Assembly: GCA_039545355.1 (NCBI GenBank)
Contig: BCJJ01000012.1
Location: 124,001-188,000, forward strand
Source: Trichosporon coremiiforme
Taxonomy: Eukaryota; Basidiomycota; Tremellomycetes; Trichosporonales; Trichosporonaceae
Length of the DNA: 64,000 nucleotides
Direction: 5' to 3'
Shown piece by piece: positions 1 to 9,900 of this stretch; positions within the stretch are counted from its first letter, which is position 1; each line of letters begins with the position of its first letter. A program made the position numbers and the translations under genes. Under the pieces are notes generated by a model. It was not told where the DNA came from and searched no databases. It saw only the letters and a program-made list of their open reading frames with translations.

Positions 1-238
1 GTCTCGGCGCGCTTTCTGCGCGTCCCGCATCAGCAGTCACCTCCGAACGCATGTATGTCGTGGCCATGGCTCATCGCGGAGACCTCCACCTTAACGCCCT
101 CCCAACGTCTGCTAAGTGGAGGGCTCTAATAAATCGCTCGGGCGAGCGATCAAGCTCGGTAAGGATAGTCCGACTCCTTCTCTCGACATTTCGAGATTCC
201 TTTCCTTCATTGATACCCCGACTCCACACGCATACACC

Positions 239-1079
239 ATGTCTACTCTCGCCTACGGACTCGGCCTTCTCGGAGCCGGTTTTGCTGGTCGCGTCGCCTA
301 CCAGATGATGAGGGGAGCGAAGGGAGCCGACAAGTTCCTCAAGGGCGGTTTCAAGCCGAAGATGGACAAGGCCGAGGCTGTCCAGATTCTTGGTCTTCGG
401 TGAGTCAAAACGCTTCGAATGACATTGAAAAGGAGAAGGGGGATTGCTGTGCGCTTTTCCAGGCTTAGGAGAAGCGTTGGCCCGACTGCCGGAGCTGAGA
501 GACTCGGACGAGAGCTTGGGTGGCAACGTTCTTCCGAAATCATTTCTTCCCTCGTTCTATCTCAACCGAGCAAGACGCGCTAGTCGCGGCTAGTATTCGC
601 CACGTCTCTGTCGCGTCGTACGGGCGGCCCCCACAATCTTCTCCGTCTTCCCCCCCTTCTCTGCTTCTCGCTCTGTTGCTAACTCCTCAGCGAGCCCCTC
701 ACGGCGAACAAGCTCAAGGATGCGCATCGCCGCCTTATGCTGGCTAACCACCCCGACCGCGGGGGTTCTCCGTTCCTTGCGGGCAAAGTGAACGAGGCCA
801 AAGCCCTTCTTGAGTGAGTAAGAGACGAGAAAAACGAGTGAGAATCTCGTGGGGAAAGTAGCGAGTGTTATGGCTGGTCGGTGGCAAACATCTGTGTTTA
901 GTCCGATTGCCACTCCGATCTGGCCCGCCACACGCCTAGTCTCACTGTTCTGCCTCCTCTCTCCTCCTGAGAGTGACCAGAGTGCACGAACAGACCCACG
1001 AGAGTCGTAACTCGCCTCCCAGCGCTTCCGTTGATGGACCTTCGCTAACATCCTCAGCAAGCAGGTCTCGCGCCGATAA
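239..1079 (+). CDS. PAM18: Mitochondrial import motor J-protein Pam18/Tim14
   Basis: Inner-membrane J-domain protein of the TIM23 presequence import motor; it stimulates mitochondrial Hsp70 on the matrix side. Model: exons 239-399, 691-813 and 1058-1079, which join in frame through GT-AG introns to give 101 residues, the usual family size. The N-terminus holds one hydrophobic glycine-rich membrane segment (residues about 3-20). It is followed by a short matrix J domain with the essential HPD triplet ([11 protein letters not shown]) and a terminal helix ending in [10 protein letters not shown]. The start at 239 follows CACC and is the only one that gives the membrane segment directly. The two introns (291 and 244 nt) are long for this window. 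Family assignment is secure; the 22-nt last exon is inferred from splice sites and a frame ending in TAA. Confidence 0.88.
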
Positions 1080-1389
1080 ATCAATTGTAGCACTGTATCA
1101 ACACCATATGCATCTCACCACTTGCTAGACTGATTTGCACAGGACAGCGCGGGGCTGTACGTCATACGAGGACAGCGAGGAAGGTCGATACAGCGGCCGC
1201 GGAGAGAGTGCCACGAGCCACACTCGGAGGGCACCAAACGCGGATCGGTTGACGCGACTGTCTCACGTCCTGACGATATCTCTGACTCCCTCTCTTGCTC
1301 ACTCACACTTTCAGCTCCGATTTCTCGAGTCTCACCACTACTACGGCCAACGCGCAGCCGTGTTTCCGCGAACGACAGCAGCAGCAACC
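1080..1389. other. Intergenic stretch upstream of F-box copy 1
   Basis: Short spacer between TIM14 and the first F-box-like copy. It holds a CT-rich run just before the ATG at 1390, as expected of a fungal promoter or 5' UTR. I see no gene, RNA or repeat in it. Confidence 0.4.
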
Positions 1390-2595
1390 ATGCCGGCCAC
1401 GTCGACCGCTCCACAACTGCCAGCCGAGTTGCTCTTGTCGGCCGTCAGTCATCTACGACGCCATGATCTCGCCCAAGTCTGCAAAGCAAACTCGTACATC
1501 CGGTCTCTCGCTCGACCTTTGTTCTATCGATTCGGCACCATCACCAAGTTCGGCCTCCACTTTCCCGGCGCGCCGAGTCCATACCCCTTCCTCGACTTGC
1601 CGGAACTTGGCTACGCCAGTCTCTCCAGCGACACTCTGGAGCGCATTACTTCCTGTCTCAGACAGGTTGATCTGCCGACATATGCGGCATCTGACTGCGC
1701 CGCCTATTGGAACTTGGGTTTGGAGGATAAGGTTTGGAAGCCCTTCTCCGTATCCAGTGCGCTAGTCGAGTTCTGGTGGGACCGGAAGACTACGAATGCG
1801 AGCCAAGTCGTGACTTCCCTCACACAGAGGCCGATCCGGCCAGACAATGTGACCGCTCCGCAGATGGCTCGTGCGCATGCGACCAGTCCTGCGACAGCTG
1901 ACTATGCGAGCACTATTGTACATTTCGGGTGTCCTGACGTCCGACAAGACTTTCGACACGGTGGTGCTCAGAGATGCCCCCATGGGAACGATGTGGTACG
2001 ACGAAGATAATCTACCTGAGATAAAGCCGTTGAGGGAGTTCGTGGCCGTGGTCAACTCTCAAGACATCACGAAACTTGTTGACGATAATCAAGAATGCGA
2101 GTGGGTAACCTGGGGCCTGAGACCTTTCTGGCCCTCCCGAATCATTACTGTCGTGTTCTGGACAGGTGACCCATACAAGCACTGGCGTTCTGCCTGCCTT
2201 AGTGATAATCCGGACACGATCTTCGCCAGCTGTGTCGACTCAGAGAAGAAAGGATTTGGTCGGGTATGCGATAGCGTGATGGATATCTGGAGAGATCTGG
2301 GCCGCCAAATAGGTGACCTCGACGGCGAACGAGCCTGTGCCGTCTTCGTATCGTGAACGCTCGCATGATTCTCGAGCAGCTCGTGGATCCTGGCACCGAT
2401 CTCTGCTTCATGCAGCCTATTCACTGTCTTGGGGGCATCGAATCAGCAATCAGGAAGGGGTCCGAGGGGACTCATCGCAGTCCTAAGGAGGAATGGAAGG
2501 GCGAAGTTCAGTTCCTATACATGAAGGAGTGGATTGCGCTCAATCAGTGGGAGGATGCCTTCACCCGTGAGGAGATGAGGCCGTTCCTCTTATAG
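1390..2595 (+). pseudogene. F-box-like protein, tandem copy 1, frameshifted
   Basis: Paralogue of the intact copy at 2922-4148. It opens with an F-box-like N-terminus (LPAELLLSAVSHL, then HDLAQVCKAN, LARPLFYRFG and TKFGLHFPG), which in working members would bind Skp1 in an SCF ubiquitin ligase. Similarity to copy 2 then jumps between frames at least three times: near 1730-1740, where the spacing is 4 nt short; near 1885-1895, with a TGA in the old frame; and near 2342, just before LRIVNA. The last segment (WIALNQWEDAFTREEM) again matches copy 2. The shifts lie inside continuous similarity with no intron-sized gaps, so splicing does not explain them. Either a pseudogene or several sequence errors; I favour a pseudogene because two neighbours are also broken. 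Confidence 0.78.
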
Positions 2596-2921
2596 GGCGC
2601 CGCCACACCCGCGGTCGTGTGACTGAACGCACACGCGGAGTCGTCATCTGTCCTCAGCCGTTCCTTTCCACTATAGCGTTCAGCCATGTGCCATGTATTG
2701 TGATTAGAGCGTACTGCCGATTAAAGGGGGGACTGACAGTGAGGGTACAGAGCGGTGGTGCGACGATGGTTGCAGAGGAGCACACACAGACGCAACCGCG
2801 GCGCCCTTCAGGTGACGTGACAACGAGGGGCAGCTCCTCCACACACTTTCTTTCACACTCCCTTCCACTACCATCACTCCATCATCGTACACAAAACAGA
2901 CCCCTCCCGGGCTGCTCAAAA
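2596..2921. other. Spacer between F-box copies 1 and 2
   Basis: Upstream region of the intact copy. The reading frame of copy 2 stays open back to 2619, but that extension has no family similarity and the ATG at 2922 aligns with the starts of copies 1 and 3. I therefore treat this as promoter and leader. Confidence 0.45.
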
Positions 2922-4148
2922 ATGCCCACATCATCAACGGCTCCCATCCTGCCAGTCGAGTTGCTGCAGACCATCTTCAACCACCTTCGACCGCACGACA
3001 TTGCTCAAGTCTGCAAAGCGAACTCGCACCTTCGCCACGTCGCCCGACCTCTCTTCTACCGTTTCGGAACGTTCACCAAGTTTGGCCTGCACTTTCCTGG
3101 AGCACTGAGCCCTTACCCCTTCCTGGACGTTCCCGAGATCGGGGTGACCGCGCTCGATGCCTCCTCGAGGGGCCGCCTGTTGTCCAAGTGCAAGCAGCTA
3201 ACCATTCCCCCGCACACTCCATCAGAGTGCGCCATCTTCCGCAATCTGGAACTAGGCGAATCTCCCACTACAATCGAGGTCTTGCGCATCGAGTGCGCTA
3301 TGCGTATTATGGAAGACGGCTGGGTGTACCCGACAGGGGATTTCCCTCACACGGAAGCTTATCCAGCGACCACACAAGAAGACGACGGAAACGGTTGTCA
3401 TCACTGCAAATTCCCCTGCTTCTTCATGAAGCCTCTGCTGTCTTCACTGCACGCAGACAAAGTAGTGCTGAGGGATCCTGCCTTGGGACTGAGAGATGTC
3501 TGGGATGACTGTTTGCCTTCCTTCCAGCCAGCGAAGGAGTTTGTTGCCGTGCTGCACTCGGAGCCTATCTCTGATGGTATCGGCTACGTCATGAGCTGCG
3601 AGACGATATCTTGGGGTATCAGACCTTACTGGAGCGCTCCGCTGGTAACAATTGTGATGTGGACTGGGTCCCCGGCCAACACAGAGTGGCTCCCTCCGTG
3701 CATGGACCCCAACCTCTACATCGATTCTCACTACGATCCACACACTCCCGGTACGGACAGCGACTTGGAAGACATGGAGTGGCACTGCTATGCTGCGGAT
3801 AAACTCTGGAGCTCTACTGGTAGGCACCTCGCCCGTGCTGGCAACAGATGCAACACGTTGCGAATCGTAAACGCTACAGCTACCATCGCGTTCTACATAT
3901 TCGGCAAAGACGGCGAGTATTCCGCGAAACAACAGTGCGATACTTCAGACATCGAGAGGACGATTCGAGCGGGGGCTAGGCACTATTTCCGGAACAAGAA
4001 GGACAAAAAGTGGACAGGAGTGATACAGTTCCTCTCGATGGAGGAGTGGGTGGCGCTGGGTGAATGGGAGGACGTCTTCACCAGGAAGGAGATAGCGCCA
4101 TTTCTCGCTGAGAAACAAGCCGCCGCCACTCCTCTCACCAAGGCATGA
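2922..4148 (+). CDS. F-box-like protein, tandem copy 2 (intact)
   Basis: Single-exon gene for 408 residues and the only uninterrupted member of a four-copy tandem array. Residues about 9-40 form an F-box-like motif (LPVELLQTIFNHLRPHDIAQV), followed by ARPLFYRFG and the family-typical TKFGLHFPGA. The middle carries a cysteine/histidine cluster (CHHCKFPC, about residues 165-172). The C-terminus has LRIVNAT and a tryptophan-rich block (MEEWVALGEWEDVFTRKE). F-box proteins usually recruit substrates to SCF ubiquitin ligases, but no substrate domain such as WD40, LRR or Kelch is visible, so function is unknown. Such F-box-like families are expanded and variable in tremellomycete yeasts (family knowledge). 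The start at 2922 was chosen because it aligns with the sister copies. Confidence 0.8.
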   Translation: MPTSSTAPILPVELLQTIFNHLRPHDIAQVCKANSHLRHVARPLFYRFGTFTKFGLHFPGALSPYPFLDVPEIGVTALDASSRGRLLSKCKQLTIPPHTPSECAIFRNLELGESPTTIEVLRIECAMRIMEDGWVYPTGDFPHTEAYPATTQEDDGNGCHHCKFPCFFMKPLLSSLHADKVVLRDPALGLRDVWDDCLPSFQPAKEFVAVLHSEPISDGIGYVMSCETISWGIRPYWSAPLVTIVMWTGSPANTEWLPPCMDPNLYIDSHYDPHTPGTDSDLEDMEWHCYAADKLWSSTGRHLARAGNRCNTLRIVNATATIAFYIFGKDGEYSAKQQCDTSDIERTIRAGARHYFRNKKDKKWTGVIQFLSMEEWVALGEWEDVFTRKEIAPFLAEKQAAATPLTKA

Positions 4149-4483
4149 TACTAAGCGTCTGTTCATGTACCATTTGTTGTAACATCACCTGAAAGCAATT
4201 TGCGATGGTAGTTTAAGCTCATCTCAAGCAAACCCAGAGTGAGAAGAGGGCAAGTGATCAAAGCGCCGGGCACGAACGGACCATGCGGGCCAATGGCTGC
4301 ACATCGCTGCGTTGCCACCGGTGTCTGTGCGCCCCGACCCACGCGCCTGTGGTGCCAAACACGACATTTGACTGTTCTCGTTGTTGCACATCCACCATCC
4401 TTCACTTCTTGCTCCTTTTTTCTCTCTCTCATTTAACTTCGCATACCTCTCGCCACGCATACCCCCACGTCTCACACACGACC
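4149..4483. other. Spacer between F-box copies 2 and 3
   Basis: Intergenic stretch ending in a CT-rich run before the ATG at 4484. No coding or RNA signal is seen. Confidence 0.4.
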
Positions 4484-5726
4484 ATGCCGGAGGCAGCAAT
4501 CGCGTCCCGACTCTCAGCCGAGCTGCTGCTCGAAGCCTTCGACCACCGCCCGCATGACCTCGCCCAAGTCTGCAAAGCGAACTTGTATCTTCGGAAATCG
4601 CCCATCCCTTCTTCTATCGCTACGCAACCATGACCAAATTCGGACTGCACTTCCCCGGTGCCCGTCATCCATGGCCCTTCTTCGACTTGCCCGGCAGTTT
4701 CAAGGGACTTTCCGACAAGAAGCTTCGCCGTATCGCATCGCAAATCAAAGAGGTCCACATTCCCGACCACACAGCGTCTGATTGCGCAGCGTTCTTCAAT
4801 TTGCGACTCAAGACTTTGAAGTGCCGTGTTCCCACCTTGCGAATCGACGGCGGTCCTTGTATCTTGAGGACTCACTGTATCACTGATTGGACCGAGACCT
4901 TCACCTACACCGAGATTTCGACCCAACTGCAGAGAATGACCAGGGTAATCCAGAGCACTACCATGGTTGCGATTGTGAATGTCACTTCGACGATCGTTCA
5001 TGCTACTTCATTCGCACAATCGCCTCCACCGTTAAATTCGACAAGATTGTGATTCGCAAAGCTCCCATGGGAGAAGATAAACCTGGTCTTCTTCTCGAAC
5101 CCGCAGATTCACGTAGTCAAGGTGAAGGAGTTCGTCGCTGTCCTCAACTCCCGGGGTATTTGGAAAGACTCTAACTGCGAGTCCAAGTGCACTGGTTTGC
5201 ATAAGGTCACCGCAGGGCTCAACCCCCTTTCGGAAACGAAGGTGATCACCATTATATTATGGACCGGCCGGCGAGATGCCCCTTGGGTGCCACCTTGCCA
5301 GGCTGATGAATGCCGGGGCAGCCCAAATTACGCTGAGGTGACAAGTAGGCTTGAAGACGATGGGCTCCACCGGCAGTGCTCCTTCATGGAGGACCTGTGG
5401 GCAGACGTCGGCGCTAAGATCAGCTCCAAAGAAAACCGCCACGCCTGCCGCTTACTGCGTATTGTGAACGCCACTGCCGTTCTCGAAACCTATGTGGACG
5501 GTACGGGGAACCACATTGAGAAACGGTAAGCCAGCACCACAGCAATCGAACATGTTATTAGGGCTGCCGGAGAGACACGCACGCTCACGCAAACTTTTAT
5601 TGGAAGGGGAGGATTGACTTGATGTCGATGGAGGAGTGGATCGCACTCGGCGAGTGGGAAGACGTTTTCACCCGCAGGGAGATGGAGCCGTTCCTCCGCG
5701 CTGATGGCTCGTCTTCCCTCACCTGA
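4484..5726 (+). pseudogene. F-box-like protein, tandem copy 3, frameshifted
   Basis: Third tandem paralogue. The F-box (LSAELLLEAFDHRPHDLAQVCKAN) has lost one codon relative to copies 1 and 2. Similarity continues only by changing frame: near 4592 (to HPFFYRYATMTKFGLHFPG), near 4890-4920 (to the Cys/His block HGCDCECHFDD), near 5095-5122 (to KEFVAVLNSRG) and near 5530-5600 after an in-frame TAA at 5527 (to MSMEEWIALGEWEDVFTRRE). The C-terminal block is well kept, so decay seems recent. No GT-AG pair of plausible length would repair these shifts. The most likely state is a non-functional relic. Confidence 0.78.
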
Positions 5727-5888
5727 CGTTACGCACCATCGACGACTCAGTCGGTTAAGCCATGCCAAGTACTGTGAATGCATTCCTTCAGCAGTAATTT
5801 CGGGAATATTATTGTTCCAGTGCCACATTCTCACCAGCCACAGGCTAGTCAACCACACTCACCCCCGAGTCCCACGCTAAGCTGTCAG

Positions 5889-6373
5889 ATGTCTGCTCAT
5901 TCTCCTTCAAACAACATCAGCAACATTCTCATCAACAATGCGAGTGACAATGGCTTGATCGGAGACCTCCCCGCTGCCAGCCTAGCTGCTGCTCTCTATC
6001 TTCGGCCAACTCAGGCAGCACGACCTGGCGCAAGTCGCCCAAGCAACGATGTCTCGCCATGGAGGGGTTGTGGGGCGCCATTGGCGCCGAGATTGCAGGC
6101 GAGAGAAACCAGTGAAAGACGCTGCGGGTCGTGAATGCGTCGGCTATCGTTGATGGCTTGGGAAGACGGGAGTACAGGGAGACCACCTCGCCGGCCCACG
6201 ATGCTATCTGGCACGGATTCTGGCCCTCGATCGGCGAAGGGGCTTATGGGCAGTGGCCCAAGCTGGAGTTTCTCCCCATGCAGGAGTGGATCGCGATGAA
6301 CGAGTGGGAGGACGTCTTCTCACGAAAGGAGCCGGAGCCGTACCTCTCCAAAAGGACGGCGTCTGAATTATAA
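5889..6373 (+). pseudogene. F-box-like protein, tandem copy 4, internally deleted relic
   Basis: Fourth and most eroded copy. After an unrelated Asn/Ser-rich N-terminus (5889-5960), traces of the F-box remain (GDLP, then RQHDLAQVAQAT in a shifted frame, near 6008-6050). The sequence then jumps directly to the late segment MEGLWGAIGAEI (from 6059), a TGA, LRVVNASAIVDG, and the conserved C-terminal block MQEWIAMNEWEDVFSRKE (ending at 6373). Compared with the intact copy, about 250 central residues are missing. This looks like an internal deletion followed by point decay. Confidence 0.72.
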
Positions 6374-6435
6374 CCGTATATCGCATGCACAATGTCATAC
6401 CCAAGTGTCCAAATGCATAAGCTAGCCATGCCTGT

Positions 6436-9029
6436 CTACAGCTCCTGCGCCGTGAGCTTGCGCCTCTGGCCGGCGAGCCCCTCGATGACAATCCTCCTCA
6501 GCGACTTGGGCGCGTCCTCGTTCTGATCGAGCCAATCCTGGGCCGCCTTCTCCACAGTGTTGCTTCCAAGCTTGCCGTCTTCAATGCCCGAGTTGGGGAA
6601 AAGACCGCGCGCCAGCCTCGTCGCCATCGTCATCGTCATCTCCTTCCACCACTTGGTCAGGTTCTCAAAGTACGGGGCGACAAACTCCTTTCTGTCGCTG
6701 GAAGGGCCCTGGTCGAAACCAAAGATGAGGGCACCCTGCCTGTCGTTCGTGAGTGATTCGGTCGTGAGCTCGTTCCAGACGCGGCGCTTGACCTCGACGC
6801 CAGGGAAGGACGCCTCGGCACGCGCAAGTGCAGTGGCACCAGTCATGGTGCTGTCGCGCTTGTACTCGGCCTCGAGCTCGGACTTGTCCGTCTTGCCGAG
6901 CACAGCGAGCGAGGCGAGCGCACGCCAGCGCAGAGTCGGCGTCACCTCGAGTCCCGACACCTTGCCGTCGAGCACATCACGGAGGTGAGCTTCTCCGGAG
7001 GGCGACTCCGAGCTGTCGCGCACGAGCGCGTTCGCCCACTGGCGCTGCTGGTCGCTGCCGGGCTCGGCGGCAGCGAGACCCTTGGCGAGGGTCTTGATAA
7101 GGTTCGCGGCGGCGTCGGGGCGCCCCTTGGGAGGCAGGAAGTTGCCGATGGCCGAGCCCGTCAGACCCAGGACAAGGCCAAGGATACCCGCGTCCGATTC
7201 GGAGAGAAGGTTGTTGTGCACAGCCTCGAGGAAGCGGGCAGCAGGGAGCTTGGCATCGCGCACCATGTTCCACAACGCGGACCAGGCAACGGCACGCGTG
7301 AGCGTAGGCTCGAGCGAGGAGATATTCTCTGTCAGGATATCGACCGACTTGGCGTCGAAGCGGAGAAGCGCATACGTCAGGTCCTCGTCGTTGGCGATTG
7401 CGAGGTCGACGACGGCTCCCTCAGGAAGAGGCACCTCGACACGAGGCTTGTCGAGGAGGACAGAGACGCTGGCAGTGCGCTTCACACCCTGGTCGCCGCG
7501 CGCAAAGGTCGAGACAGTCACGCGGTGGTTGCGCTGCACCGGCTTGCCAGTCATCGCGTCCACCGACTCGGTGGTAACGAAGAGCTTGTCGCCGTCACGC
7601 TCGGTCGTGATAATGGACGGACCTGCGGTCTCGAGCCACGAGGGCACCCAGGTCGAGAGGTCGGCGTCCGAGCTGTCCTTCAGGCACGAGACAAAGTCGT
7701 CCAGCGTCGTCGAGCCGAAGGCGTGCTTGTTGAAGTACGCCTTGGAGGCATCGAGGAAGGCGTCGCGACCCGCGTAGGCCATGAGCTGCTTCAGCACTGA
7801 GGCACCCTTGGCGTAACTGATGCCGTCGAATACCTGGCGGGCGGTCTCGAGGTCGGGGACGTCGGCCGCGATGGGGTGAGTCGAGGGGCGAGTGTCGGCA
7901 ACGTAAGCCCACTGCTTTCGGCCAAGAGCAAAGGAAATCCACGATCCGTTAAAGCCTGCCTGCTCCGTCGACACCAGGTAGCCCATCAGGTCCGCAAAAC
8001 TACACGTCAGCAGCAAGCGAACAGTGAAACTCACCTCTCCTTCAGCCATGTGTCGTTCCACCAACGAGGGGTCGCGAGATCGCCGAACCACATGTGGGTC
8101 ATCTCGTGGAGAATGGTGTTGGCGAGGCGCTCGCGCTGCATCGTCGTCGGGGTGCCGCGGAAGATGTAAGCGTTCTCGGAGAAGGTGACGAGGCCGGGGT
8201 GCTCCATCGCGCCGATGTTGTACTCGGGGAGGAAGATCGTGTCGTACTTGCCCCACGGGTAGGTGTAGCCGAAGGCGTCGTTGAAAAACGTCAGACCCGC
8301 CTTTGTGACACGGAAGACCTCCTTGGCGTCAAGGTACTGCTTCATCGACTCGCGGCAGATGGCAGCAAGGGGAACCTCGAGGTCGCCCTCCTTGTACTCG
8401 TCGCGGACAACGTAGTAAGGTCCGACGGCAATAGAGGTGAGGTAGGTCGACAGCGGACGGGTGGGGTTGAAAGTGACAGTGTGGGTGTCGTTGTCTCCCG
8501 CCTTGTCACTGGCAGCGTCCTGGTTGCTGAAAACACCCGATGTCTTGGGGGCCGTAATGACGAAGGTGATGCAGGCTTTGAGGTCAGGCTGCTCAAAGCA
8601 CGCGTACATTCGGCGAGCGTCGGTCGGCTCAAAGTGGGTGTAAGCGTATGTCTTTCCGTCGGCAGTGTCGGTGAAGCGGTGAAGACCTTCTCCGGTACGG
8701 CTGTACTTGCACTGAGCAACGACGGTCACGGTGTTGTGCTTTCCGACCTCGAGGCCAGTGATAGGCACACGGGCACCGTTGTACGCCTTGGCATCCTCGA
8801 GATGCTCCTTTCCATTGACAGTGACAGAGGTGACGCTGTCAGCGACAAGGTCGAGCCAGGTCTTGTCCTCTGTCGGGGTGAATTCGACAGTCGAGGAAGA
8901 CGCGAAGGTCGTGGTCTTCGGGTCGTCGATGGCATGGAGACCGAGCTCGACGCGGTAAGTGTCGAGGTCAATGACCTTGCTGCGATGGGCGCACTCGTCG
9001 CGCGTGAGGTTGAGGAGCGAGTTGTCCAT
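6436..9029 (-). CDS. M1-family zinc aminopeptidase (PepN type)
   Basis: Zinc metallo-aminopeptidase that removes N-terminal residues from peptides, with no signal peptide and hence probably cytosolic. Exons 9029-8035 and 7999-6436 (35-nt intron) give 852 residues. The zinc site is HEMTH (residues 308-312) with the third ligand Glu331 exactly 18 residues on, followed by SFAD. The exopeptidase motif reads GAMEH (273-277) where the family usually has GAMEN. Several segments (YSRTGEG near residue 109, HRFTD, RPSTHP and FDGISYAKGAS) are, as I recall them, characteristic of actinobacterial aminopeptidase N rather than of fungal Ape2/Aap1. This suggests bacterial ancestry; no alignment was run. Gene start: LTRDE follows closely after the Met at 9029, as in the bacterial enzymes. 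The 3' end faces the F-box relics. Confidence 0.9.
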
Positions 9030-9309
9030 GGTGGGTGTGGTGAGGGAAGAGAAAAAGCAATGTCGAGCAGGTTATTTACGTGGAGGGCGCGATTGCGCCG
9101 CGTGATGTCACCGCGCTAATGGGTACGGCTAGATCCGACGTGCGCCGCCAAAAGTGTATTTCGGTCGATCGGTCCGGGCATGCGGCGACTATGCCGGACC
9201 GCACGGCGCGCTTCCCTCTGATGACCAACCGTTGACACTTGGACACATCGCATCATTCATGCATATACAACATCTTCCAGAGTCTATCAGTGTTGTTGGA
9301 AAAGAGAGG

Positions 9310-9900
9310 CTAGAGTTTCCAATCGATGGGCTTGCCGGTGAAGTCCTTGGCGAGGTCGATCGCAGCGCCGGCGACAAGCTCCTTGGCAGAAAAGCAGAGG
9401 CCATTCGGACCAGTGGGGTAGTTGTCGCCCTCCTTCTCGGGCGACATGCAGACATTGTCTCCGTCCTTGACCCACATGGGGCGGTACTTCTCAGTCGCGA
9501 ACTGGTCGGAGAGCTGGCAGGGGCCGAGAACAGGGGGTCCGAAAGTGTAGCCGTGAACTGGCGTTAATTACTGACGTCGCTGACATTGCAAAGGAGACGT
9601 ACTGGAAACCCTAGAGGCAACGCAGAGTCCACCCTCGCTGTGCAGAGTGAGGTACTCGACACCGGCTTCGGCGCCGTCAAAGGTGAAAGGCTCCCACTTG
9701 AAGCCCTGGTCCTTCTGGCCAGCGGCGCACACGGCGAGCTGCAGGGGAGCGCCCTGATCGAAGCGGCCGGCGCTGGAGAGACAGAGTCCTCCGTCCTTGG
9801 TCTGAATGCTGTTGAACTCATGGCAAGCAGGTGCCGCGATGGCAGTGGCGGCGAGGAAGAGGGCGGAGAGGAGCATGGTTGTGGTGATTAACGAGACCAA
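9310..9900 (-). CDS. Small secreted protein, possibly beta-trefoil (ricin-B-like)
   Basis: Exons 9900-9603 and 9557-9310 join in frame (45-nt intron) to give about 181 residues. Residues 1-23 form a clear signal peptide (LLSALFLAATAIAAPA). The mature part has three loosely repeated blocks with a G-x-C pattern: GGLCLSSAGR, GGLCVASRV and NGLCFSAKE, with QLAVC and GPCQLS between them. Such repeats with paired cysteines recall ricin-B-type carbohydrate-binding domains, but the usual QxW motifs are not clear, so this is only a suggestion. A second Met at 9876 would shorten the signal peptide. Exported or cell-wall function is likely; partner and substrate are unknown. Confidence 0.6.

Noticed and set aside
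1390..2595. Rescue of F-box copy 1 by introns
   Set aside because: The frame changes occur within continuous similarity to copy 2, with spacing differences of only a few bases, leaving no room for introns.
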